DNA of 64,000 nt from Phyllobacterium brassicacearum (GCF_003010955.1 NZ_PGGO01000087.1:124001-188000); one strand, 5' to 3'. Counted from the stretch's first letter, positions 26,690-36,305 are shown. Numbers and translations are program-made. The notes: a model not told the origin generated them from the letters alone.

Positions 26690-27026
26690 GTTTGACAATT
26701 TCGTCCCAACCTTGACCGTGTTTTCCAACCCCCGAATAGCTGGATTATCCGATTTAATGGTTAATGGTCACTTATTGTAGAATAATTGCGTTGAGAGCAT
26801 GGCAAAAAACCGAACGAAATCCAATGTTTTGTGACATGGTCAACGGGTTGTTAACAGCACAATTACGGCGTTTTCACGGACGAATCCACCCCTCTAAAGT
26901 CTAAAAAATGCGCGTTTTGTAAATCATAGAGATGAAGCTGGATGAATCCGCGACCCACTCTTATGGTTTAGGGCCCCGACTGACGCTTCCTGATTCGGTA
27001 TTGGACGCTGCCGTCACCTCAACTAC
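26690..27026. promoter_or_regulatory. AT-rich divergent promoter region
   Basis: This 337-bp gap between the DUF882 gene and the M3 peptidase holds no convincing gene. It is clearly more AT-rich than its surroundings between about 26740 and 26930, as expected for two divergent promoters. I could not single out one -35/-10 pair with confidence. Confidence 0.5.
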
Positions 27027-28916
27027 ATGGTGCCAAAAATGATTTCTCAAATCACTGGATATACACACGATCCCAAAGCTATGGCGGCGCCTAAAGCTGG
27101 CTCGGCCGCCGCGGCAAAGAACGATCCGTCGGCGCTGGGCATTCTTCCCGAATGGAACCTTGCCGATCTCTATCCATCAACGGAAAGCAGCGAACTCAAG
27201 GCTGATCTCATCCGAGCCAACGAACTGGCCATTGCCTTCGAGCAACGCTGGAAGGGCAATCTCGCCGCTGAGGCCGCCAAACCCCGGGGCGGCGATTTCG
27301 CAGCCTCGATCCGGGAGTTCGAAGCGCTCGAAGAACTGATTGGCAAGATCGTCTCCTACGCAGGACTGGTCTACGCCGGCGACACGTCGGATCCGAAGCG
27401 TGCGAAGCTCTATGGCGACATCCAGCAGAAGATGACCGATGCCAGCACGCACCTGATCTTTTACAGCCTCGAACTTAACCGCATCGACGACGCGGTGATC
27501 GAAAAGGCCATGGCCGACAATCCCGAAATCGGCCATTACAGTCCGTGGCTGGTCGACCTGCGCAAGGATCGGCCCTATCAGCTCGAGGACAAGCTTGAGC
27601 AGTTGTTCCACGAAAAATCGATCACCGGCCGTGGTGCCTGGAACCGCTTGTTCGACGAAACCATGACCGCACTGCGCTTCGAGGTGAACGGCGAGGAACT
27701 GTCACTTGAACCGACGTTGAACCTTTTGCAGGATGCGGATGGCACCCTGCGCAAGGCCGCATCCGACGCATTGGCGAAAACCTTCAAGGAAAACCTGCGC
27801 ACATTCACCCTGATCACCAACACTTTGGCGAAGGACAAGGAAATCTCCGATCGCTGGCGTGGATTTCAGGATATCGCCGATAGCCGCCATCTTGCCAATC
27901 GCGTCGAGCGTGAAGTTGTCGATGCCCTGGCCGAGGCCGTGCAGGCCGCCTACCCGAGGCTGTCGCATCGCTATTATGCGCTGAAAGCCAAGTGGCTCGG
28001 CCTCGAATATCTGAACAACTGGGATCGCAACGCTCCCCTGCCTGAGACACCGCAAGCCGTCATCTCGTGGACCGATGCACGGGAAACCGTGTTGTCTGCC
28101 TATCATGGCTTCGCACCCGAAATGGCCGATATCGCCAAACGGTTCTTCGACAGGAACTGGATCGATGCGCCGACCCGCCCCGGCAAGTCACCCGGCGCAT
28201 TCGCCCATCCGACGGTGCCGTCGGTTCACCCCTATGTGCTCCTCAACTACATGGGCAAGCCACGCGACGTGATGACCCTTGCCCATGAGCTTGGCCACGG
28301 CGTGCATCAGGTGCTCGCCGGCGATCAGGGTGCCCTGATGGCCTCGACGCCGCTGACGCTCGCCGAGACTGCCTCTGTTTTTGGCGAAATGCTGACCTTC
28401 CGCTCGCTCCTCGAGAAGACGAGGGACAAGCGTGAGCGCAAGGCAATGCTTGCCCAGAAGGCCGAGGATATGATCAACACGGTCGTACGCCAGATCGCGT
28501 TCTACCAGTTCGAGCGCCGCGTCCACACCGAACGCATGAACGGCGAGTTGACCTCCGACCGCATCGGCGAGATCTGGCTGGATGTGCAAAAGGAGAGCTT
28601 GGGCGATGCAGTCCGCTTCGGCCCCGGCTATGAGACCTTCTGGACCTACATCCCTCATTTCATCCACTCGCCCTTCTATGTCTATGCCTACGCCTTCGGC
28701 GATTGCCTGGTGAACTCGCTCTACGCCGTCTACCAGAACGCTGATGCGGGGTTTCAGCAGAAATATTTCGACATGCTGAAGGCGGGCGGCACGAAGCACC
28801 ATTCCGAACTGCTCGCGCCTTTTGGCCTCGACGCGACTGACCCTGCCTTCTGGCAAAAGGGCCTCTCGGTCATCGAAGGCATCATCGACGAACTGGAGGC
28901 GATGGACGCCGCATAA
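27027..28916 (+). CDS. M3-family oligoendopeptidase (PepF-like)
   Basis: This 629-residue cytosolic zinc metallopeptidase has the HEXXH motif in LAHELGHGVHQ near residue 420 and a third ligand Glu about 28 residues later (LAETASVFGE). It degrades oligopeptides. An alternative ATG 12 bases later would also fit. Its stop overlaps the next gene's start by one base (TAATG), so translation is coupled to the DUF3445 protein. Confidence 0.93.
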   Translation: MVPKMISQITGYTHDPKAMAAPKAGSAAAAKNDPSALGILPEWNLADLYPSTESSELKADLIRANELAIAFEQRWKGNLAAEAAKPRGGDFAASIREFEALEELIGKIVSYAGLVYAGDTSDPKRAKLYGDIQQKMTDASTHLIFYSLELNRIDDAVIEKAMADNPEIGHYSPWLVDLRKDRPYQLEDKLEQLFHEKSITGRGAWNRLFDETMTALRFEVNGEELSLEPTLNLLQDADGTLRKAASDALAKTFKENLRTFTLITNTLAKDKEISDRWRGFQDIADSRHLANRVEREVVDALAEAVQAAYPRLSHRYYALKAKWLGLEYLNNWDRNAPLPETPQAVISWTDARETVLSAYHGFAPEMADIAKRFFDRNWIDAPTRPGKSPGAFAHPTVPSVHPYVLLNYMGKPRDVMTLAHELGHGVHQVLAGDQGALMASTPLTLAETASVFGEMLTFRSLLEKTRDKRERKAMLAQKAEDMINTVVRQIAFYQFERRVHTERMNGELTSDRIGEIWLDVQKESLGDAVRFGPGYETFWTYIPHFIHSPFYVYAYAFGDCLVNSLYAVYQNADAGFQQKYFDMLKAGGTKHHSELLAPFGLDATDPAFWQKGLSVIEGIIDELEAMDAA

Positions 28917-29836
28917 TGGATACCACCGCCAACTCTGCGCCTGTTGCCCCGACGCACACGCCCTATGATGGTTCGGCGCAACCCTTCACCATAGGGCTGC
29001 AGCAGCTCGACCTGAAGGACTGGATCGAAGTCGACGATGATCTTCTCGGCTACCTCGCCGAGAAAGAGCGCCTGTTTGCCGAATACGGCGACAGGATCTT
29101 CGTCGAGGAACCGGGTACCCGCGAGGCGCAACAGGAGGTCCTTGACCTTCTCGCGGAGCATCTCGTCGAGCACTATCCATCGACCTATACCCGTATCAAT
29201 GACGCCATTGCCATCACCGGCCGGGAGAACCCCGTGCACCTGGGCGATACCGATGTTCCATTCCTGCATAGCGCTGCCAGTCTCGTTCAGGAAGACCTCG
29301 TGCTGATGCGCAAGGACGAGCGGCGCGGCTGGCATCTCGCGGCTGCCTCGCTGTCCTTTCCGTCATCCTGGACCCTTCTGGAAAAATTCAGCCGTTCGAT
29401 GGACGAGATCCATGCGCCTGTGCCCGATTTCGGCGCCGGTACGCGCAATGCCGGGCTGATCACCCGCATGTTCGACAATCTGCGCCTCGACCGGCCCGTC
29501 TGGCGCATGAACTGGTCACTGCAGCCGGACGGTAATCTTTACCATCCGCTCGCCAGCCACCAGAAGGGCGCGCTGTATGGCGATGGCGATATCGCCGAGC
29601 AGAGTTTCGTCCGTGTCGAGCGCCAGACCTTACGCAAATTGCCCACTTCCGGCGATATACTTTTCACCATCCGCATCCATTTGAATCCTATAAATGCGCT
29701 CAAGAAACATCCGGAATGCCGTGCCGTCGCCGAAGCTTTTGCTAGCCAGCTTGAAGCGCTAAATCCTGCGCAATTGCATTACAAAGGTATTATGACAATT
29801 CGCGAACGGCTTATTGACGCGCTAAAACGCCTATAA
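28916..29836 (+). CDS. DUF3445 / heme-dependent oxidative N-demethylase family protein
   Basis: This 306-residue protein of the DUF3445 family includes the alpha subunit of heme-dependent oxidative N-demethylase, which removes a methyl group from dimethylamine-like substrates. Visible family features include LVQEDLVLMRKDE, AASLSFPSSW, IHAPVP and RVERQTLRKLP. No beta/gamma/delta subunits are nearby, so function may differ. It is translationally coupled to the M3 peptidase. Confidence 0.85.
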   Translation: MDTTANSAPVAPTHTPYDGSAQPFTIGLQQLDLKDWIEVDDDLLGYLAEKERLFAEYGDRIFVEEPGTREAQQEVLDLLAEHLVEHYPSTYTRINDAIAITGRENPVHLGDTDVPFLHSAASLVQEDLVLMRKDERRGWHLAAASLSFPSSWTLLEKFSRSMDEIHAPVPDFGAGTRNAGLITRMFDNLRLDRPVWRMNWSLQPDGNLYHPLASHQKGALYGDGDIAEQSFVRVERQTLRKLPTSGDILFTIRIHLNPINALKKHPECRAVAEAFASQLEALNPAQLHYKGIMTIRERLIDALKRL

Positions 29837-29931
29837 ACGCCGTTATAATTAACAGTATAATGAAATTTCACCCTAAAAGGGCATTGGGTTGTTTGCTCTT
29901 TGTCATGTCTATGCTCTATGGTTTCTTTGAA

Positions 29932-29948
29932 GCCGCTCTGTAGCGGCT
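29932..29948 (+). promoter_or_regulatory. Leader hairpin before homospermidine synthase
   Basis: The inverted repeat AGCCGCT / AGCGGCT (29931-29948, loop CTGT) lies about 40 bp before the hss start, and a TATAAT box occurs at 29856-29861. A role in controlling hss by polyamine level is only a guess. Confidence 0.35.
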
Positions 29949-29988
29949 GTACTCATTGATGGAGATCAAAATTAGGAGCACAAAAAAA

Positions 29989-31434
29989 ATGGCGAAGGCT
30001 GATTGGCCTGTACATGGAGAAATTACCGGTCCGATCGTGATGATTGGTTTCGGGTCCATCGGACGGGGTACCCTGCCCCTCATCGAACGCCACTTCAAAT
30101 ACGATAAATCCCGCCTGGTCGTTATCGATCCGAGCGATGCCAACAAGAAACTGCTCGACGAGCGCGGCATCCGCTTCATTCAGGAAGCCGTTACCAAGGA
30201 AAATTACAAGACGCTGCTCAAGCCCCTTCTCACCGAAGGCGGCGGACAGGGTTTCTGCGTCAATCTTTCCGTCGATACGTCGTCCGTCGATATCTTGCAT
30301 CTGTGCCGTAAGGCCGGCGCGCTCTATATCGACACCGTGATCGAGCCCTGGCCCGGCTTCTATTATGCCAACGACCTCGATAACGCCGACCGCACCAATT
30401 ATGCGCTGCGCCAGACATTGCTTGCCGAACGGAAGAAGCATCCAGGCGGTCCGACCGCGGTGTCCTGCTGCGGCGCAAATCCCGGCATGGTCTCGTGGTT
30501 CGTCAAGCAGGCTGTGCTTGACCTTGCCCGCGACCTGCACGTCGACCACAAGGAACCCGGCCGCAACGATCGCGAGGGCTGGGCGAAACTGATGAAAAAG
30601 GTTGGTGTCAAGGGCATCCACATCGCCGAGCGCGACACGCAACGCGCTGGCGAGCCGAAGCCTTTCGGCGCCTTCTGGAACACATGGTCCGTCGATGGCT
30701 TCATTTCCGAAGGCCTGCAGCCGGCCGAACTCGGCTGGGGCACCCATGAAAAATGGATGCCGAAGAATGCCCGCAAGCAGAAGAAGGGCAACAAGGCCGC
30801 GATCTTCCTGGAACAGCCCGGCGCCGACACTCGCATCCGCACATGGTGCCCGACCGAGGGTGCGCAGTTCGGCCTGCTGGTCACGCACAACGAGGCGATC
30901 TCGATCGCCGATTTCTTCACGGTGTTCGACAAGAAGGGCAAGGCCAACTATCGGCCGACCTGCCATTACGCCTATCATCCTGCGAATGTGGCGACACTAT
31001 CGCTCGATGAGATGTTCGGCGCAGCCGGCCAGCCCCAGGCGATCCAGCACGTGCTGGAAGAGTCGGAGATCGTCGACGGCGCCGATGAACTCGGCGTCCT
31101 CGTCTACGGCCACGACAAGAACGCCTATTGGTACGGGTCGCAGCTGACGATCGAGGAAGCCCGCAAGCTTGCTCCTTATCAGAACGCCACCGGCCTGCAG
31201 GTTTCATCCGCCGTCATGGCAGGCATGGTCTGGGCGCTGGAAAATCCGGATGCAGGCATCGTCGAGACCGATGAGATGGATTTCCGCCGCTGCCTCGAAG
31301 TGCAGAAGCCCTATCTCGGTCCGCTCAAGGGTCACTATACCGACTGGACGCCGCTGGAAAACCGGCCAGGCCTGTTCAAGGAAAATCTCGACACGAGCGA
31401 TCCCTGGCAGTTCCGCAACATCCTCGTGCGCTGA
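29989..31434 (+). CDS. hss: Homospermidine synthase
   Basis: This 481-residue enzyme joins two aminobutyl groups from putrescine (or spermidine) to form sym-homospermidine, the main long polyamine of many rhizobia. The Rossmann motif IGFGSIGRGTLPL is at the N-terminus and VSCCGANPGMVSWF in the middle; length equals known bacterial Hss. The ATG at 29989 follows TAGGAG; the earlier frame start at 29956 is rejected. Together with odc at 13795 it gives a complete ornithine-to-homospermidine route. A UUCG-loop terminator follows. Confidence 0.95.
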   Translation: MAKADWPVHGEITGPIVMIGFGSIGRGTLPLIERHFKYDKSRLVVIDPSDANKKLLDERGIRFIQEAVTKENYKTLLKPLLTEGGGQGFCVNLSVDTSSVDILHLCRKAGALYIDTVIEPWPGFYYANDLDNADRTNYALRQTLLAERKKHPGGPTAVSCCGANPGMVSWFVKQAVLDLARDLHVDHKEPGRNDREGWAKLMKKVGVKGIHIAERDTQRAGEPKPFGAFWNTWSVDGFISEGLQPAELGWGTHEKWMPKNARKQKKGNKAAIFLEQPGADTRIRTWCPTEGAQFGLLVTHNEAISIADFFTVFDKKGKANYRPTCHYAYHPANVATLSLDEMFGAAGQPQAIQHVLEESEIVDGADELGVLVYGHDKNAYWYGSQLTIEEARKLAPYQNATGLQVSSAVMAGMVWALENPDAGIVETDEMDFRRCLEVQKPYLGPLKGHYTDWTPLENRPGLFKENLDTSDPWQFRNILVR

Positions 31435-31453
31435 TCTCAGCGCAATCAAGCAA

Positions 31454-31477
31454 AACGGCAGCCTTCGGGCTGCCGTT
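31454..31477. terminator. Terminator with UUCG tetraloop after hss
   Basis: The perfect 10-bp stem AACGGCAGCC / GGCTGCCGTT has loop TTCG and is followed by TCTCTTT. It lies 20 bp after hss and 15 bp before the convergent VOC gene end, so it may serve both. Confidence 0.85.
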
Positions 31478-31492
31478 TCTCTTTACCGACTT

Positions 31493-31894
31493 CTACGTGA
31501 TCGGTTCGGCGTCATAACAGACAAACGCCAGCTTGTTGCCGTCCGGATCGCGGACATAGGCGCCATAGAAGCCCTCGCCGTATTGGGGCCGGAAGCCCGG
31601 GGGGCCCTCGTCGCTTCCGCCATTTTTCAGTGCCATCGCATAGAGCCAGTCAACCAGCGCTGCGTTATTGTCGAAACGGAAAGCCGTCATCACACCATTG
31701 CCGACAGTCGCGGGCTCGCGATCAAACGGATATCCGACAAAGAAGAGCGGGAAACGGTCATCGCCCTTCCTGCCCCATGACGTCGACAGGTCATCCCGGT
31801 AGCACCCGTCGAGACCCATCTCAGCCATCAACGGATCATAGAAGCGGATCGCCTTCTCAAGATCGTTCGTGCCTACCATCGTGTAACCGATCAT
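31493..31894 (-). CDS. VOC (glyoxalase/bleomycin-resistance-like) family protein
   Basis: This 133-residue single-module VOC protein opens with MIGYTMVGTNDLEKAIRFYD and ends with YVRDPDGNKLAFV, which holds the usual metal-side motif. Members are metal-dependent lyases, dioxygenases or binding proteins, so the substrate is unknown. It is followed on the same strand by nothing related and preceded by a GNAT gene at 31917, 22 bp away, possibly co-transcribed. Confidence 0.85.
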   Translation of the reverse strand: MIGYTMVGTNDLEKAIRFYDPLMAEMGLDGCYRDDLSTSWGRKGDDRFPLFFVGYPFDREPATVGNGVMTAFRFDNNAALVDWLYAMALKNGGSDEGPPGFRPQYGEGFYGAYVRDPDGNKLAFVCYDAEPIT

Positions 31895-31916
31895 TCTGTC
31901 CTCACTTGTCCGAAAG

Positions 31917-32390
31917 CTATTTGATCATCGGTTGGGCACTCATCCCTGCCCACAATTCCGGTTCTCCCGCATCCTCGTAACCTGACGCCAGATAAAATCG
32001 ATGGGCGGTAAGGGTACTTGAAAGGAAACTTTTCTTGCCGCCCTGCGCAAGCACATATGTTTCAAGATGCAGCAGGATTGCCTTGCTCACACCGCGAAAC
32101 CGCGCATCCGGCGAAACATAGTTCAACAGGATTTCGCCGGCAGCCGAGGCGGCTCCTACCCCAAGGACCTCACCTGCCTCTTCGGCGATCACCAATTCCT
32201 GGCCCTTTGCCTCGATCCATGCCGTGACGTTTTCCGGCGTTTTGTTGGCGAGCCATTGTTCGAGCGACATCCGATCATTGCCATGATCGGCAACGCATAG
32301 CTCCGTGATCGACCGGCGCAACACGGCGCAGGCCCTCGCCGCGTCTGCTACTCTTGCTGTTCGAACACACTTCACGTCACCACACCACAT
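31917..32390 (-). CDS. GNAT N-acetyltransferase
   Basis: This protein of about 157 residues has a shortened GNAT fold: VIAEEAGEVLGVGAAS, then LNYVSPDARFRGVSKAILLHLE (acetyl-CoA loop, here RFRGVS rather than RGxGxG/A), and FYLASGYEDAG. The start at 32390 is the first ATG; a GTG a few codons later is possible. It lies 22 bp upstream of the VOC gene on the same strand. The substrate is unknown. Confidence 0.8.
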   Translation of the reverse strand: MWCGDVKCVRTARVADAARACAVLRRSITELCVADHGNDRMSLEQWLANKTPENVTAWIEAKGQELVIAEEAGEVLGVGAASAAGEILLNYVSPDARFRGVSKAILLHLETYVLAQGGKKSFLSSTLTAHRFYLASGYEDAGEPELWAGMSAQPMIK

Positions 32391-32571
32391 GCCTCATCGT
32401 GCTGAATACATTCCGTTGTCATTCTTTCCACATACCCTGCAGGCGGCAACTGACAACCGGGATATTTTACGGAACTAACAACCTCTTCGAATTTGCAATT
32501 AAACTTAGGTCTTGTTTTTGCTTGATTTTCACGGCATTGAATCAAGGCAGATTCATTGGGAGATTGTCTGG

Positions 32572-32961
32572 ATGAAACGCTTTTCGTTGGCCATCGCCGC
32601 AACCACACTGACCATCACCCTTGCCGGCTGCATGAGCGGGTCCATGCAGGATGGCGGTTCGGGTCAAGTTTCCAAGCCATCCGATAGTGTACAGGGTCAA
32701 TGGTTCGACACATCCGGCGTCGCTTTCTCCAACTTCAACAACGGGGTGTTCGAAACCCGCGCCAACGACACAAAGGAAAAACTGGCCGAGGGTAATTACC
32801 GCTTTGCTTCAGCCAGCCTGATCGAGATCGATCTGCGCTCGCTCGCCCGTGGCACCCAGTCCAAGGTCAATTGCGCCCTCATCAGTGCCGGTCAGCTGAA
32901 TTGCACCTCGTCATCAGGCCAGCAGTTCTCCCTGACGCGTCGCTCGCCGCAGGTAGGCTAG
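32572..32961 (+). CDS. omp10: Outer membrane lipoprotein Omp10
   Basis: This 129-residue lipoprotein has signal peptide MKRFSLAIAATTLTITLAGC with lipobox LAGC. The rest closely resembles Brucella Omp10 (FNNGVFETRANDTKEKLAEG; KVNCALISAGQLNCTSS; FSLTRR) as I recall it. GGGAG precedes the ATG at 32572; the longer frame from 32512 is an artefact. Omp10 is a minor outer-membrane lipoprotein; related proteins contain a protease-inhibitor-like Inh domain. Confidence 0.9.
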   Translation: MKRFSLAIAATTLTITLAGCMSGSMQDGGSGQVSKPSDSVQGQWFDTSGVAFSNFNNGVFETRANDTKEKLAEGNYRFASASLIEIDLRSLARGTQSKVNCALISAGQLNCTSSSGQQFSLTRRSPQVG

Positions 32962-33109
32962 AAAGCTCTATTTTTCTGCTCAAAGCACGTGCGCCAGCAA
33001 GGCGGTAACACCTTGGTGCGGTTGGTGCGTCTTGTCATATCTCCTTGACGCGCGAAACATAGGATGAAGATACTAAGCCCTTCGATTGAATGAGCCCCGC
33101 GGAGCAGTC

Positions 33110-35014
33110 ATGTCCAGAATCCTCAACCAAATCCTGCCGAAAATCCTGTTAGCCACCTCAGCCCTCGGCATGACTGCCGGCGCGGCGATGGCCGACTACA
33201 CACTCAATATTCTGCATATCAACGACGAGCATTCGCGCATCGAGGCGATCAACAAATTCGATTCCACCTGCTCCGCTGAGGAGGAGAGCAAGAACGAGTG
33301 TTTCGGCGGGATTGCCCGCGTCAAAACCAAGATCGACGAACGCCGCGCCGCGCTGTCGAAGGACGGCGGCAACGTCATCGTCCTCGATGCCGGCGACGAG
33401 TTTCAAGGCTCGCTGTTCTATACGACCTACAAGGGTGACGACACCGCCGAGTTCATGAACCAGATGGGATTCGATGCCATGGCGCTCGGCAACCATGAGT
33501 TCGACGATACACCAGTCACTCTGGCCAGGTTCCTCGACAAGGTGAAATTCCCGGTCATTTCCAGCAACACGGAGGCCGCCCCGAATTCGCCCATAGCCGG
33601 GAAATTCAAACCCTATCTCATCAAGGAAATCGGCGGCCAGAAAATCGGCATTATCTCCGCTCTCACCACCGACACGGCAGAAATCTCCAGCCCTGGGCCT
33701 GATGTCAAGTTTGCCGACGAAGTCGAGGCGTTGAAAAAGCTCGTTGAGACACTGAAGGCCGAAGGCGTCAACAAGATCATCGCCGTCAACCATTACGGCT
33801 ATCTCAGGGACAAGGAACTCGCCGCCAAGGTAGACGGCATCGATGTGATCGTCGGCGGTCACAGTCACACACTGCTATCGAACACCGACCCGGAAGCGCT
33901 CGGGCCTTATCCGACGCTGGTCAAGAACCCCTCTGGCAGGGATGTGCCGATTGTTCAGGCAAAATCCTATTCGAAATATCTCGGCGAGCTCAAAGTTACG
34001 TTCGACGACGATGGCAATGTCATCAAGAGCGAGGGCGCACCAATCCTCCTCGATTCATCTGTAACGCCGGACCCCGCCTTTGTCGCCCGCATCAAGGAAC
34101 TGGGCAAGCCGATCGAAGAGTTGAAAGCCAGGAAGGTCGGCGAATCGGGCGGCGTGATTGAAGCTGCCCGCGAGGTCTGCCGGGTCAAGGAATGCAGCAT
34201 GGGTGATCTCGTTGCCGATGCGATGCTCGACCGCGTCAAGGGCCAGGGCGTGACGATCGCCATCATCAATGGCGGCGGCTTGCGCGCATCGATTGATGCG
34301 GGTGAGGTCACCATGGGTGAGGTTCTGACGGTCCTGCCGTTCCAGAATACGCTGGCAACGTTCCAGTTGCGCGGTTCGGACGTGGTGGCCGCCCTCGAAA
34401 ACGGCGTCAGCCAGATCGATCAGGGTGCCGGCCGGTTCCCGCAGGTCGCTGGTCTCAAATATGCTTTCGACGTGTCAAAACCCGCTGGCAGCCGCATCTC
34501 TGACGTTCAGGTGTTGCAGGGCGACAGCTGGAAGCCGATCGATACCGGCGCAACCTATGGCGTCGTATCCAACAACTACATGCGCGCAGGTGGCGACGGT
34601 TATAAGGTCTTCTCGACCAACGCGGTAAACGCCTATGACTTCGGCCCAGGGCTTGAACTGGTCCTTGCCGATTACATGGCGAAGAACACCCCGTACAAGC
34701 CCTATACCGACGGCCGCATTACCGCTCTGGCGCCCGGTGCTTCGGTTGAAGCCAAGCCGGCGGAACCCTCAACGACAGAAGCTCCGAAAGCTCCGGATGC
34801 CGCCAAACCCGCATCCGAAACAGCGGCAGCCGCTCCAGCGGCGAACCACCATCCTGATACCTATACGATCAAGCGCGGTGACAATTTCTGGGACATTGCC
34901 GAAGAGGTCTATGGCAAAGGCATCGAATGGAAAAGGCTCGCTGAGGCCAACCCGGACATGCGGGTTATGAAGCTACCGATCGGCGCCGAGATGAAAGTAC
35001 CGCCGGCGATGTAG
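33110..35014 (+). CDS. 5'-nucleotidase/metallophosphatase with C-terminal LysM domain
   Basis: This protein of about 634 residues has a signal peptide (ILLATSALGMTAGAAMA), then an N-terminal metallophosphatase domain (LHINDEHSR; DAGDEFQGS; MALGNHEFD; VGGHSHT). A 5'-nucleotidase C-terminal domain follows (NGGGLRASI; LPFQNTL; YGVVSNNYMRAGGDGY). It hydrolyses periplasmic nucleotides. After an Ala/Pro linker a LysM repeat (YTIKRGDNFWDIAEEVYG) should bind peptidoglycan. The start at 33110 follows GCGGAG. The LysM fusion is an unusual way to anchor the enzyme. Confidence 0.93.
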   Translation: MSRILNQILPKILLATSALGMTAGAAMADYTLNILHINDEHSRIEAINKFDSTCSAEEESKNECFGGIARVKTKIDERRAALSKDGGNVIVLDAGDEFQGSLFYTTYKGDDTAEFMNQMGFDAMALGNHEFDDTPVTLARFLDKVKFPVISSNTEAAPNSPIAGKFKPYLIKEIGGQKIGIISALTTDTAEISSPGPDVKFADEVEALKKLVETLKAEGVNKIIAVNHYGYLRDKELAAKVDGIDVIVGGHSHTLLSNTDPEALGPYPTLVKNPSGRDVPIVQAKSYSKYLGELKVTFDDDGNVIKSEGAPILLDSSVTPDPAFVARIKELGKPIEELKARKVGESGGVIEAAREVCRVKECSMGDLVADAMLDRVKGQGVTIAIINGGGLRASIDAGEVTMGEVLTVLPFQNTLATFQLRGSDVVAALENGVSQIDQGAGRFPQVAGLKYAFDVSKPAGSRISDVQVLQGDSWKPIDTGATYGVVSNNYMRAGGDGYKVFSTNAVNAYDFGPGLELVLADYMAKNTPYKPYTDGRITALAPGASVEAKPAEPSTTEAPKAPDAAKPASETAAAAPAANHHPDTYTIKRGDNFWDIAEEVYGKGIEWKRLAEANPDMRVMKLPIGAEMKVPPAM

Positions 35015-35135
35015 GATCAGTTTCAACCGGATCACAGTTGAACTGGGTTCGACTTTCACCGTGCCTTTGCACTTGGCCTGCAGCCATACTATTCTTGGGG
35101 TAGTAGGCCGCTCGCTGGGTGCGGCGGGTGTTGAA

Positions 35136-36203
35136 ATGTCGGCACTGCCTTTCTCGAAGATATCTGCGCCGCTGAACGCGCTGCTTGCCGCGACCGGCCT
35201 GGTGGCGGTAGCTGCACTTACGACGCCGGACTTGACCGGACGGACCAGGCTTGTTTTGGAGGTCTTGCTCGCCGGTATCTGGGCGGTCTATCTCCTGCAA
35301 CTGATCGAGACGCTGGTTTCGCAGCGGGCGAGAGAGGTTCGGAAGAGAATGCCGGTCATCGCTGTCGATGTGCTGGCTGTCTTGGTCCCTATGGCTGCGT
35401 TCCTGTTCGTCGGCACCCGCGACCAGATTCTATACTGTGCCGTCTGGCTGCTAAAGCCGCTACGCGATTCGACCTACCTTCGGGTATTGGTCAGGGTTCT
35501 GACCAACGAAGCTCGCAACCTGATCGGCGTCACCTCGATCTTCGTCACCGTTCTGTTCGGTGCAGCGCTGGTAGCCTATATCATCGAGCGCGACGTCCAG
35601 CCTGACAAGTTCGGCAGCATCCCCCAGGCGATGTGGTGGGCAGTGGTCACCCTGTCGACCACCGGCTATGGCGACGTCGTTCCGCAGAGCTTGGCCGCCC
35701 GTATACTGGCGGGGTTGGTCATGATGAGCGGCATCGGCATCTTCGCGCTGTGGGCGGGCATCCTCGCCACGGGATTCTACCAGGAAGTCCGCCGCCAGGA
35801 CTTCGTGCGCAATTGGCAACTGGTTGCGGCAGTGCCGCTGTTCCAGAAGCTTGGCTCGGCCGCGCTCGTCGAGATCGTGCGGTCATTGAGACCTCGGGTC
35901 GTGCCGGCGGGTGCCGTCATCTGCCGCAAGGGTGAGGCTGGTGACCAGATGTTCTTCATCGTCGAGGGTCGCGTCAGCGTTGCGACAGCGAACCCGGTGG
36001 AGCTTGGCCCTGGCAGCTTCTTCGGCGAGATGGCCCTGATCAGCGGCGAGCCCCGTTCTGCGACCGTCAGCGCCGCGACTGCGGTGTCGCTGCTGTCGCT
36101 GCATTCGGTGGATTTCCAGGTGCTGTCCAGCAGCAGCCCCGAGATCGCAGACATCATCCGCAAGACCGCGGCCGAGCGGGGCGGCGCAATACCAAAATCT
36201 TGA
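35136..36203 (+). CDS. Cyclic-nucleotide-gated K+ channel, MlotiK1-like
   Basis: This 355-residue channel has six membrane segments, selectivity filter TTGYGD (175-180) and a C-terminal cyclic-nucleotide-binding domain (GSFFGEMALISGEPRSATVS, key Arg307 in the phosphate cassette). Sequence and length agree closely with MlotiK1 of Mesorhizobium loti as I recall it, including the ending LHSVDFQVL. Opening needs cAMP or cGMP. I chose the ATG at 35136 because it matches the MlotiK1 start (MSVLPF-like). Its physiological role is unknown. Confidence 0.95.
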   Translation: MSALPFSKISAPLNALLAATGLVAVAALTTPDLTGRTRLVLEVLLAGIWAVYLLQLIETLVSQRAREVRKRMPVIAVDVLAVLVPMAAFLFVGTRDQILYCAVWLLKPLRDSTYLRVLVRVLTNEARNLIGVTSIFVTVLFGAALVAYIIERDVQPDKFGSIPQAMWWAVVTLSTTGYGDVVPQSLAARILAGLVMMSGIGIFALWAGILATGFYQEVRRQDFVRNWQLVAAVPLFQKLGSAALVEIVRSLRPRVVPAGAVICRKGEAGDQMFFIVEGRVSVATANPVELGPGSFFGEMALISGEPRSATVSAATAVSLLSLHSVDFQVLSSSSPEIADIIRKTAAERGGAIPKS

Positions 36204-36305
36204 GCAAGCGAGCTGCGGAGCCCACCAACCAACATGCGGCCTTTCGCACTCTTGCAATCAGCCCTGTCCTGACTAGGTTCCACGCGAAGAAGTGGAGTTT
36301 TGGAT

